Of a stretch of 34,615 nucleotides of DNA, positions 17,704 through 26,112 are shown piece by piece. Within the stretch, counting starts at the first letter, position 1. Every line of letters starts with the position of its first letter. Position numbers and translations under genes: made by a program. The notes beneath the pieces are model-generated. The model had not been told where the DNA came from. It ran no database searches and saw only the letters and a program-made list of their open reading frames with translations. The DNA is taken from positions 1 to 34,615 of the forward strand of contig JAHEAM010000002.1 of the NCBI GenBank assembly GCA_024642765.1. Reading direction: 5' to 3'. This DNA comes from Planctomycetaceae bacterium (GTDB lineage Bacteria > Planctomycetota > Planctomycetia > Pirellulales > Pirellulaceae).

Positions 17704-18385
17704 AGTATTGTTGGTCGAAGATGACCGAGCCATTTCGGAAGTACTCGATTACAACTTGCAACAAAATGGATACGATGTCATTCGCTGCAGTGATGGCCAA
17801 GATGCGCTCAACCAGGCACGCAATAAAACGCCAGATATCATTATTTTGGACATCATGTTGCCGGTTCTGGATGGTCTTGAGGTCTGTCGACGACTTCGCG
17901 CCGTCCCCGAAACTGAAACCATTCCGATCATGATGTTGACTGCGAAGAGCGAAGAAGTCGACCAGATTGTCGGCTACAAAGTTGGCGCTGATGACTATGT
18001 GACCAAACCTTTTAGCGTGAAAATCTTACTTGAACGCATTCATTCCTTGTTGCGCCGAAATCGCACAACTATTGGCGGTTCCGATACTGTCTCGCGAGGC
18101 GGAGTCACTGTGGATCGCGTCAAGTTTCGCGTTTTGGTTGAAGGCAAGCCGTTGGAATTGACCCCCAGTGAATTTCGGCTGCTCGACACAATGATTCGGC
18201 AACCGGGAAGAGCCTTCGATCGCCAGGAACTGATCGATTCGGCGCTCGGCTCTGACGCGCTGGTCTTGGAGCGTACGATCGATGTGCATATTCGCAGCTT
18301 GCGAAAAAAAATGGGCGGCCTCGCCGATTATGTGCAAACGGTGCGCGGCGTCGGGTACCGCTTTCAGATTGCAGATGACGAATAG
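17690..18385 (+). CDS. phoB: Phosphate-regulon response regulator PhoB (OmpR family)
   Basis: DNA-binding response regulator, partner of PhoR. The start at 17690 (MPKAKVLLVEDDRAI) gives 231 residues and places the acidic pair E10-D11 correctly; an upstream ATG at 17669 would add only MMIARVT. In the receiver domain the phospho-acceptor is D54 (IILDIMLP), with T84 and K106 (TKPF). The winged-helix domain follows, with LTPSEFRLLDTM, DVHIRSLRKKMG and VQTVRGVGYRF. It lies last in the operon, overlapping phoU by 14 bp, whereas phoR is the first gene of the block. It is the likely binder of the repeat upstream of pstS. Confidence 0.9.
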   Translation: MPKAKVLLVEDDRAISEVLDYNLQQNGYDVIRCSDGQDALNQARNKTPDIIILDIMLPVLDGLEVCRRLRAVPETETIPIMMLTAKSEEVDQIVGYKVGADDYVTKPFSVKILLERIHSLLRRNRTTIGGSDTVSRGGVTVDRVKFRVLVEGKPLELTPSEFRLLDTMIRQPGRAFDRQELIDSALGSDALVLERTIDVHIRSLRKKMGGLADYVQTVRGVGYRFQIADDE

Positions 18386-18669
18386 AATTTTCAGCAATAC
18401 CTCTCGGAACGTACTGCTGCAGCAAAAAACGCAAATGCATTCGCACTGAAAAGCGGTTAAGATGTTGTTTTTGGTGCCAAGGGGCTCGTCTAAAATTTTG
18501 TTTGGAATCGCAGCTGCAGGGCGAGTCACGCAGGATTGCTGTTCCGAACAGGACGTTCCATTGGTAACCAAATATCTAAAAAAGTTCTTAGCTTAGGCGA
18601 ACTGCATATTCGTCATTGAAGACTTGGCACTAACGAGTCATTTGTCCGAAAGGCAAGGAAAAGTCATAA

Positions 18670-21417
18670 ATGAACCGAAAATATTCCGTCCGAATTTTCA
18701 CAGTAGCTCTCATTGCTTTTTATGCAGGATTTGTGGCAGCACAAGAGCAAGTTGAAACTGCTCCCAACGATCAAGACCTTGTTGGTCGCACGCGCGCCGA
18801 TGCGATCGTTACACCCGTCAATCAAATCTTGACACCTGCAGGTCGCCAAGTAGAGTTGTCGCGACTTCGGCCGCAAGCTTTGGCACTGTCGCCTGACGGA
18901 AGACGGCTTGTTGTTTCTGGCAAGACCAATGAGTTACTCTCGGTCGATCCAGTTTCTGGCGAAATCCTGCAACGCATTGACTTGCCAGATGATGCCGTTC
19001 ATGAACCGCCGACTGATCCTGCGTCAACCAATATTTTGAAACCAGACAAGAGTGGACAAGCGAGCTTCCTGGGTCTGGTCTTTTCCAACGATGGTAGCAA
19101 GCTGTACATGAGCAACGTTAATGGATCGATCAAGGTCTTCGACATTGATTCGGAAAGTAATATTACTCCCTCGTTTACCATTCCGTTGCCAAAAGCAAAT
19201 GCTCCACGGCGAGCAGCAGAGGTTCCCGCGGGATTGGCAATCAGCCAGGATAATCAGCGTTTGTTTGTCTGCGGAAATCTCTCGAACAAGCTCTTGGAAA
19301 TTGATCTGGTGAAAGGCACAGTGCTGCGTGAGTTTGCGGTCGGTGCCTTGCCCTACGATGTTGTCTTGCTCGATGGCATGGCGTTCGTAAGCAATTGGGG
19401 TGGGCGTCAACCGAGCGACGACGACCTGACTGGCCCAGCGGGGCGCGGCACCGAAGTTCGCGTCGATCCCGTCAGCCATATTGCTAACGAAGGCTCCGTG
19501 TCCGTCATCGATTTGCAAACCGGTGAACCGAAGGCTGAGATCTTGGTGGGACGGCATGCCTGTGATCTTGCCATTTCTCCCGATCGTCGCCACGTCATTT
19601 GCGCGAACGCGGGCAGTGATAATCTTTCCGTAATTGACGTGGCCAGTTTGCAGGTCAGCGACACCATTTGGACACGAGTTTCTCCCTCAGACTTGCTCGG
19701 CGCAAGTCCCAACGCAATTTGTTTCAACCAGGCTGGCGATCGACTTTACGTGGCAAATGGTTCTCAGAATGCTGTTGGCGTCATTGCACTCGATCTCGAC
19801 GAGCGCGGCGACTCGCGATTGATGGGTATGATTCCCGTCGGCTGGTATCCGGGTGCCTTGGTGATCGATGGTTCCCGCAATGCTTTGTACGTGGCGAACA
19901 TCAAAGGCCTTCCCGAAACGCCTCGAAAGCAGGGCGACGGTGTCGAAGGGTTTAACACCCACCATTATCATGGCACACTTTCGTTGTTTCCCCTTCCGGA
20001 CGAAAAACAACTTGCAGAATACAGCGATCAAGCGGCATTGAATTTACGGCGGCAAGCAATCGAAAACGCATTCTTGCCACCGCGAGCCGATGCCCCGCAG
20101 CGTCCCGTGCCAGAGCGAATCGGTGAGCCAAGTCCTATCAAACACGTCGTCTATGTCATCAAGGAAAATCGAACTTACGATCAAGTCTTCGGGGCACTAG
20201 CAAACGGTCGGGGTCACGCCGATCTTTGTATTTTCGGGCGCGACATCACTCCCAACCAACACAAGCTCGTCGACGAATTTCACCTTCTCGACAACACGTA
20301 TTGTGCCGGCATTCTCAGCGCTGACGGACACAACTGGTCAACAACCGCGATGAGTACCGACTACATGGAAAAAAGTTTCGCGGGATTCCCGCGCAGCTAC
20401 CCCGATGGTATGGGTATCGATGAGGCCGACGCAATGGCTTACTCGACAGCGGGATTCATTTGGGACAACGCCCGAAAGCACAATATTTCGATTCGCAATT
20501 ACGGCGAATTCATGATGCCCAAGGTCCGTTGGCGCGACCCGGAGCGCAAGGGACAACCCGACTACATGGCCTGTTACAAAACGTGGAAGGGTGAAAACAA
20601 GGACGTGATCTTCGAGAGCGAACCTGCTGTCGAATCGATCCGAGAATTTTCACCGAAAGGATACGTTGGTTGGGAGATGTCAGTTCCTGATCAATTCCGC
20701 GCCGATTTTGTGATCAAAGAGCTCAAGGAATTCGAACAACGTGGCGAATACCCTCAATTGGTAATTATTTGCCTGCCGAACGACCACACGAGCGGCACAA
20801 GTCGTGGATGTCCGACACCCGCTTCATGCATGGCAGACAACGACCTGGCCTTTGGACGCATTGTCGAGGCACTCAGCCATTCAAAGTTTTGGCCCGAGAT
20901 GGCGATCTTTTGCATTGAAGACGATCCGCAAGCAGGCTGGGACCACATCAGTGGGTATCGCACTACCGCATATTGTGCGAGTCCGTACGCGGTCCGCGGT
21001 GGCAAGACTGTCAGCACACTATACAACACGACCAGCGTGTTGCGTACGATTGAACAAATCTTGGGCTTGCCGCCAATGAATCAATTTGACGCGAGTGCGA
21101 CGCCAATGTTCGATTGCTTCACCCAAACACCAGATCTTACTCCCTTTGAGTCCGTTGCGACCAACGTTCCACTCGATAAGCTCAACCCAAGTCCCGCGTC
21201 GATCCGTGATCCCGTCCTTCGAGAAGATGCCCTTGTATCTGCTACTTTGAACTTTGTTCAAATTGACGCGGCTCCGGAGGACACGCTCAACCAAATCCTC
21301 TGGCGCAGTCAACGCGGTTCATCGATCCCTTATCCCACTTGGGCTACGGTTCCTGATGAAGACGGTGAGACAGAAGACGAAACGATACAGGAGCACCCAC
21401 CAACGAAGGGACCGTGA
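18670..21417 (+). CDS. Secreted YncE-type beta-propeller / alkaline-phosphatase-like phosphoesterase fusion
   Basis: A 915-residue exported protein (signal about 1-25, cleavage near VAAQEQ). Residues about 60-450 are YncE-like propeller repeats: ALALSPDGRRLVVSGKTNEL, LAISQDNQRLFVCGN, DLAISPDRRHVICANAGSDN and CFNQAGDRLYVANGSQNAV. From about 487 comes a phosphoesterase domain of the AcpA/phospholipase C type within the alkaline-phosphatase superfamily, with KHVVYVIKENRTYDQVFG, DGHNWSTTAM, VIICLPNDHTSG and FCIEDDPQAGWDHI. Asp, Asn and His in these motifs likely bind metal. Such fusions are annotated as YncE/alkaline phosphatase bifunctional proteins. Its place after phoB suggests phosphate scavenging, but no Pho box is seen in the 284 bp before it. 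Confidence 0.85.
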   Translation: MNRKYSVRIFTVALIAFYAGFVAAQEQVETAPNDQDLVGRTRADAIVTPVNQILTPAGRQVELSRLRPQALALSPDGRRLVVSGKTNELLSVDPVSGEILQRIDLPDDAVHEPPTDPASTNILKPDKSGQASFLGLVFSNDGSKLYMSNVNGSIKVFDIDSESNITPSFTIPLPKANAPRRAAEVPAGLAISQDNQRLFVCGNLSNKLLEIDLVKGTVLREFAVGALPYDVVLLDGMAFVSNWGGRQPSDDDLTGPAGRGTEVRVDPVSHIANEGSVSVIDLQTGEPKAEILVGRHACDLAISPDRRHVICANAGSDNLSVIDVASLQVSDTIWTRVSPSDLLGASPNAICFNQAGDRLYVANGSQNAVGVIALDLDERGDSRLMGMIPVGWYPGALVIDGSRNALYVANIKGLPETPRKQGDGVEGFNTHHYHGTLSLFPLPDEKQLAEYSDQAALNLRRQAIENAFLPPRADAPQRPVPERIGEPSPIKHVVYVIKENRTYDQVFGALANGRGHADLCIFGRDITPNQHKLVDEFHLLDNTYCAGILSADGHNWSTTAMSTDYMEKSFAGFPRSYPDGMGIDEADAMAYSTAGFIWDNARKHNISIRNYGEFMMPKVRWRDPERKGQPDYMACYKTWKGENKDVIFESEPAVESIREFSPKGYVGWEMSVPDQFRADFVIKELKEFEQRGEYPQLVIICLPNDHTSGTSRGCPTPASCMADNDLAFGRIVEALSHSKFWPEMAIFCIEDDPQAGWDHISGYRTTAYCASPYAVRGGKTVSTLYNTTSVLRTIEQILGLPPMNQFDASATPMFDCFTQTPDLTPFESVATNVPLDKLNPSPASIRDPVLREDALVSATLNFVQIDAAPEDTLNQILWRSQRGSSIPYPTWATVPDEDGETEDETIQEHPPTKGP

Positions 21418-21659
21418 CGCCCATTTGGCATTCGCGATTCCCGTAGTACCCTTTCCAGCACTTGCCGATCGTCAAACGATTTTGTTAGAGTGTCGCGATG
21501 GAAAACTCAGAAATACCAACCGAATGTAGTAAATCGTGCCCGCCCCATGGTGCCGTTCCCGAATTGGATTTACCGCGCGAGCGTCGACAATCGCGGCCTT
21601 GGGAAAAAACAGATCTTGAAGGGCGATTGAATGCGAATTCCGATTCCAGTGCGCCAATC

Positions 21660-22493
21660 ATGGTGCGCATTCCGCGGCGCTGGGATCGTTTCATTCGATT
21701 GGTTGGCGAAGCGAATGTTCGCAAACTTTTAAATGTACGCGTTGCGGTTTTTGGACTGGGTGGAGTGGGCAGCTATGCCGTCGAGGCATTGGCGCGATCG
21801 GCGGTTGGCTACTTTACACTCGTTGACTTTGATGATGTTTGTGTGACCAATGTGAATCGGCAACTACAAGCGTTTCCTGGAACAGTGGGACAACCCAAGG
21901 TCCATCTGTTGGCCGAACGAGTGCGGGCAATCAACCCCGACGCAACCGTTGATGCCATCCAAGCCTTCTTCGATCCCACGACAGCGGATGCTTTGCTCAC
22001 ACCGCGTCCAGATTTTGTTATCGACGCGATCGACAACGTGACAGCCAAGATCCATTTGGTGGCAACTTGTTTGCGAAACAACATTCCAGTTGTCAGCGTC
22101 ACAGGTTCAGGTGCACGATTGGATCCAACTCAAGTTCGAGTCGTCGACTTGAGTGAAACTCGTTACGATCCGCTGGCTAAAGTTCTCCGAAAAGAGCTTT
22201 CAAAGCAAGGCTTCGACGTTACCAAACATGTGGGCCTGCCCGTTGTATTCTCGGAGGAAGAAGTTCGCGAACCGATTGCACCGAGTTGGGACAACGAGGG
22301 TTTTCGATGCATTTGCCCACACGCCGAAGACTCGCCGCACGCTTGCGAAAAACGCCGGGTGATCTACGGCACCGCCGCGTTTGTGACTGCAGCCTTCGGA
22401 ATGGCCGCAACATCGATTGCAATCCGGAAATTGACGGAGCGACTGCCGATGGAAACGACTACTCAAGGCATTCCAGTAGACGTCCACAAATGA
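21660..22493 (+). CDS. tcdA: tRNA threonylcarbamoyladenosine dehydratase TcdA (CsdL/YgdL)
   Basis: E1-like enzyme that uses ATP to cyclise the t6A base at position 37 of ANN-decoding tRNAs. From the ATG at 21660 it has 277 residues, close to E. coli TcdA, and the ATP-binding motif FGLGGVGSYAVEALARS then lies at the usual distance from the N-terminus. An in-frame ATG at 21498 would add 54 low-complexity polar residues and cannot be excluded. VDFDDVCVTNVNRQLQA, FVIDAIDNVTAKIHLVATC, GSGARLDPTQVRVVDLSETR and the late TAAFVTAAFGMAATSIAI are diagnostic. No terminator is obvious after it. Confidence 0.88.
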   Translation: MVRIPRRWDRFIRLVGEANVRKLLNVRVAVFGLGGVGSYAVEALARSAVGYFTLVDFDDVCVTNVNRQLQAFPGTVGQPKVHLLAERVRAINPDATVDAIQAFFDPTTADALLTPRPDFVIDAIDNVTAKIHLVATCLRNNIPVVSVTGSGARLDPTQVRVVDLSETRYDPLAKVLRKELSKQGFDVTKHVGLPVVFSEEEVREPIAPSWDNEGFRCICPHAEDSPHACEKRRVIYGTAAFVTAAFGMAATSIAIRKLTERLPMETTTQGIPVDVHK

Positions 22494-22565
22494 GAATACG
22501 CTAGTTAAACATTGATGTTCAAAGCAACATTCGACGCAGTAGAAGTTTGACAGACTGCGTGGGGT

Positions 22566-23184
22566 AGTTGCGGTCTGAAAGCAATCCGCCGCGAGATGTG
22601 CAATACCGACTGTATTAGTGGACAACTAATTCCCTGCAACTACAGTTACAAAGAATTCAGAATCGCGCGTTCGAACGCCGGGCAGTTGGATTCAAATGCT
22701 TTGCATCTTTGGCCGAGGGCAGGTTTCATCATGATTGCTCTGCCGAATCAGGACGGTTCCTTTCGCGGTACGCTATTTCTGCCAAAAAATGAGAAGATGA
22801 GCTTTTCCTCGCCTGTTGACCCAGCTGTCACAATGAAGTTTCTGTATGATCATTTTCCGGATGAAGAACTGGCATATTGCAAAATAGCGAACGACTTGAT
22901 GACGAATCCTGAGGGAACTCTGGGTACCGTCAGGTGTGATCGTTGGCATTTGGGACGAAGCGTTTTGATTGACGACCTGTCACGCAATGCTTCCGTTCAC
23001 GGGGCAGGGGGTCAATTCGGCTTTTGAAGATTGCCGTGAATTGATGACCTGTATAGAAGAATTTGCGACCGACTAGTCCACTGTGTTTTCCGAACTCACG
23101 CTTCGCCGTAAACCGATCGCCGACGAAATTGCGAACGCCGGCATGTTGTTAGGACCCTTTCTCTTGAATTTTGCCGCCAGTTAG
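22566..23184 (+). pseudogene. Decayed kynurenine 3-monooxygenase (KMO) fragment
   Basis: The frame starting at 22566 reads CGLKAIRREM, then NYSYKEF, then NALHLWPRAGFIMIALPNQD, GSFRGTLFLP and TLGTVRCDRWHLG. These are the middle and late motifs of the FAD enzyme KMO. At about 22971-22981 the expected GDAAHA block is broken by one extra base. The homology continues in the next frame from 22981 as HAMLPFTGQGVNSAFEDCREL. That frame meets a TAG at 23074 where a Trp codon fits (D-stop-STVFSEL) and goes on as RRKPIADEIANAG to a stop at 23182. A TAG at 22563 cuts it off upstream, and the N-terminal FAD-binding GxGxxG part is absent. A frameshift, an internal stop and a 5' truncation make it a clear pseudogene. 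The apparent 143-residue reading frame at 22596-23027 is part of it. Confidence 0.8.
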
Positions 23185-23190
23185 CGTCCT

Positions 23191-24396
23191 CTACTTGTCA
23201 ACGACGCGTAAAACATCGTTTCGCTTGAGAACCATGGGTGATGCGTTCTCACCGAACTCCAGGTGGCAATCGAACCAAACGCCAAGAGATGTTTCGGCAG
23301 GGAATTCAAACTCGCCGGTAACAATGTTGCCTTCACGCGAAATCTTGGTGGCTTCAACGGGCCCAATTTGCATCCAAGTTGGTGGGCCAACCGGTAGCTT
23401 TCGTCGTGTTGCATTCTCGGGAGTGAGTTCGAATTCAATTCTGTGGATCGAGCCAGACGTTACCGTTCCTGGACGAACCGTTTTTATGATGGCTTTGTGG
23501 CGCTCGCCAGCCTGTGTGTTGTCAACAACTAAGCCGGTCGACTTGCGACGCAACCCAGGGTTGTTTGACGTTTCAACGAGACCAGCATAGCCGCCGATAA
23601 TGTACGGGAATCTGCCGGGTGTGACATGATAGTGATAGCCCCGCGCATCGTCACGATGACCATTGCAGCCGTCGAGTGCTTGGTGCCCCGTCAAGTCCTT
23701 GGCCATCGTTCCATCTGCCTCGTAAGGACCATAAACTGGAAAGCCATCAAAAGCAAAGCCGATTACCGGCGAATGCTGATTGCCGTCGTCCTTGTATGGT
23801 GACTTCACACAGGTCGGATATTTGTGGTAGTGGTAAACGCCCGTTTGTTGTGGGTGACCACAACAAGAATCAAGCCAGACTTCGGTGTAGCCCTCGACAG
23901 CATTCATGCCTTCTATTTCGAAGGGATTGAAGAAGACCACGCCATTCATGGCCGTACCGATCGGGCCCATTGGTAATCGTGTAACCTCATCGGCCAAAAT
24001 GGGCTCAAGCGGCAAGCGAAAGGTAAACTGCTGCACGCGAATGGAATTGGGATTATCGCTGTTGGGAAAGATCGCGGTTGGGTGATTCGGGTAGCCCTGG
24101 CTCTCCATGATCAGGAATTTTTCGTCGTGACGCAGCCTGATATTATCGATGCCGTCTTCATTTGAGTCTTGTGTATGATAGGAAAACAAATCGACGAGTC
24201 GGTCACCGTCTTGGTAGTAATAGATCGGCGTATCGCCTTTCTTCAAAAACCACTTTCCACTGAGCGGTTCTAGAGCGTCTTTTTCTACAGGTGTTTCGGT
24301 AGCAGGCGCAGCTTGTTCTTGCCGACTGGCCAACAGCGGTTGCGCAGCCAATGTAAAAAATATAATCGTCAACAAAGTGAAAGTGCTCTTACGCAT
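23191..24396 (-). CDS. Secreted YHYH-domain protein
   Basis: A 401-residue protein with a signal peptide (MRKSTFTLLTIIFFTLAAQP, cleavage near LAS). The ATG at 24396 is used because the preceding gene ends 20 bp upstream and this start leads straight into the signal. The name-giving motif occurs twice: GVYHYHKYPTC and RGYHYHVTPGRFPYIIGGY. Between them are IGFAFDGFPVYGPYE and GCNGHRDD. These are the hallmarks of the YHYH domain, whose biochemical role is not known to me; the paired His and Tyr suggest metal or redox chemistry. The first 60 or so mature residues and the last 90 lie outside the domain. It follows the PQQ-like gene closely and is probably its operon partner. Confidence 0.8.
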   Translation of the reverse strand: MRKSTFTLLTIIFFTLAAQPLLASRQEQAAPATETPVEKDALEPLSGKWFLKKGDTPIYYYQDGDRLVDLFSYHTQDSNEDGIDNIRLRHDEKFLIMESQGYPNHPTAIFPNSDNPNSIRVQQFTFRLPLEPILADEVTRLPMGPIGTAMNGVVFFNPFEIEGMNAVEGYTEVWLDSCCGHPQQTGVYHYHKYPTCVKSPYKDDGNQHSPVIGFAFDGFPVYGPYEADGTMAKDLTGHQALDGCNGHRDDARGYHYHVTPGRFPYIIGGYAGLVETSNNPGLRRKSTGLVVDNTQAGERHKAIIKTVRPGTVTSGSIHRIEFELTPENATRRKLPVGPPTWMQIGPVEATKISREGNIVTGEFEFPAETSLGVWFDCHLEFGENASPMVLKRNDVLRVVDK

Positions 24397-24415
24397 TGTG
24401 GATTGCTCGCTTGAG

Positions 24416-25870
24416 TTAGTTGTTTGAATTCGTTTCTTGCACCACTGTTGGGTCGGCAATGCAGTAGAGAAACTTGTCGGATCGCAGGAATATTTGCCCG
24501 TTATCAACGGCGGGGGTTGCATTGAATACACTTGTGTCAGATTCGATAACATTTTGAGCGACGATTTTCATTTCGTCGGACGGCTCGATGACGATCACGC
24601 CACTGGTTCGTGTTTGAAAATAGAGGTGTCCATTTACGGCGATCGGCGACGCATAGATCGGATGTCCACTGTTGAGTTTGGGAACGCGATCACGGTGAAT
24701 CAATTCTCCGTTCTTTGCATCGCTGCAGTAATACATGCCTTTATCGTCAATCCAATAGTGTTTTCCGTCGAGCAATACGGGCGTTGCGACGTAGGATGAA
24801 TTGCGGCTGGACCAGAGAATATTGGAATGGGTGATATCACCCGTTCCGCCCGCTGTAAGCGCGACGCTCCCAGACGAACGGTACCCTCCGAACGCATAGA
24901 CTGTGGTTCCATCGACCACAACGCTTGGTGATAGGTTGCCGGTTAGTGACGTTTCTGCATACCAAGTTAACTTGCCGGTCTGGGGATTGATTCCCCAGAT
25001 TTCTCCCGGGACTGCGAGCACAAGATCATCGCGCGATTGATCGACGTGGACAATCGCTGGCGTACCATAACAAAGTTCCAGGCTGGCGGCTGGTGCGTCC
25101 CAGGCGACTTCGCCAGTCGATTTTTTGAGTGCGAAAATGGTTTTTCCTTCTTCGGCAGCATTCACAATAACGAGGTCGCCGTACAACGTCAAACTCGCGG
25201 CCGAACCCCAACGTCGATTGCTTGACTCCTTGCCAACCGAAACGCGCCAGAGTTCTTTGCCCTCGAAGTCAAAGGCGAGAACTCCGGACTTGCCGAAAAA
25301 CACGAACACAAGTTCGTCGTCAACAACAGGTGAGTTCGTGGCATAGCCATGTTCTGGTACGCCCATTCCCGAGTAGGCATCTTCGCTGGCGTCGTTTTCA
25401 ATTTCACGCGACCAAAGGATTGTCCCGTTCTGTCGATCAACGCAGCTCAAATGTCGTACCAAGTCGGCGGCACTGTCGGACCTATTGTCCGGTTCGCCGT
25501 AACCCGAATACGAAGTGACAAATACAAATCGATCCGTAAGAACAGGGCTAGAGGCGCCGGCTCCCGGTAGCTTTGTCTTCCAAGACAAATTTTTTGAATC
25601 GCTCCATTCGGTTGGGATGTTTTTTTCGTTACTAATGCCCGTTCCGTTTGGGCCGCGAAATCGCGACCAGGGCAGGGGGGAAGGATCCTGAGCGGTAGTC
25701 TCAAGATTGGCATCCACAGGCGTCGCCTTCGCCGCCGAATTCAAAACCATGTTGCTAGGCGAACCATCGTCCATAGGAGGACGGCCTCCGGTTCGTTGGC
25801 TAAAAACAAATCCACCAGCCGCCACCACGCACGCGACGCCAACAAACACAACGATCCAGACTCGAGTCAT
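24416..25870 (-). CDS. PQQ-like beta-propeller repeat protein, membrane anchored
   Basis: A 484-residue protein from the ATG at 25870 (an upstream TTG at 25891 adds 7 residues). The N-terminal hydrophobic segment (about 4-23, WIVVFVGVACVVAAGGFVF) should export it, as an anchor or signal. The rest has propeller repeats of the PQQ/BamB type: WSRFRGPNGTGIS, LSWKTKLPGAGASSPVLTDR, DRQNGTILWSREI, KKSTGEVAWDAPA and NPQTGKLTWYAE. Planctomycetes encode many of these. They are usually thought to act as outer-face scaffolds, and whether PQQ is bound is not known. The YHYH gene starts 20 bp downstream on the same strand. Confidence 0.83.
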   Translation of the reverse strand: MTRVWIVVFVGVACVVAAGGFVFSQRTGGRPPMDDGSPSNMVLNSAAKATPVDANLETTAQDPSPLPWSRFRGPNGTGISNEKNIPTEWSDSKNLSWKTKLPGAGASSPVLTDRFVFVTSYSGYGEPDNRSDSAADLVRHLSCVDRQNGTILWSREIENDASEDAYSGMGVPEHGYATNSPVVDDELVFVFFGKSGVLAFDFEGKELWRVSVGKESSNRRWGSAASLTLYGDLVIVNAAEEGKTIFALKKSTGEVAWDAPAASLELCYGTPAIVHVDQSRDDLVLAVPGEIWGINPQTGKLTWYAETSLTGNLSPSVVVDGTTVYAFGGYRSSGSVALTAGGTGDITHSNILWSSRNSSYVATPVLLDGKHYWIDDKGMYYCSDAKNGELIHRDRVPKLNSGHPIYASPIAVNGHLYFQTRTSGVIVIEPSDEMKIVAQNVIESDTSVFNATPAVDNGQIFLRSDKFLYCIADPTVVQETNSNN

Positions 25871-26112
25871 TCGATAGTTTTCCCGATTCAAAACGCGTTC
25901 GCCCGAAACTCAGTTAATAGTTTAGCGTGGAACCCTGAAGATAACGTTAAGCCAATTGTGCCGAGTCGCTCCAACGAAAATTCGCATTAGAAGGGCAATG
26001 CCGACTTGAAACGCTTTGTTTTTCCGCCTGCGACGTCGACTATAATTACCAATTCGACCTGAATGATTTTTGCGAGTGCACAAGCGCGAGTTTTTTTGAA
26101 TGGAGATCGCAA

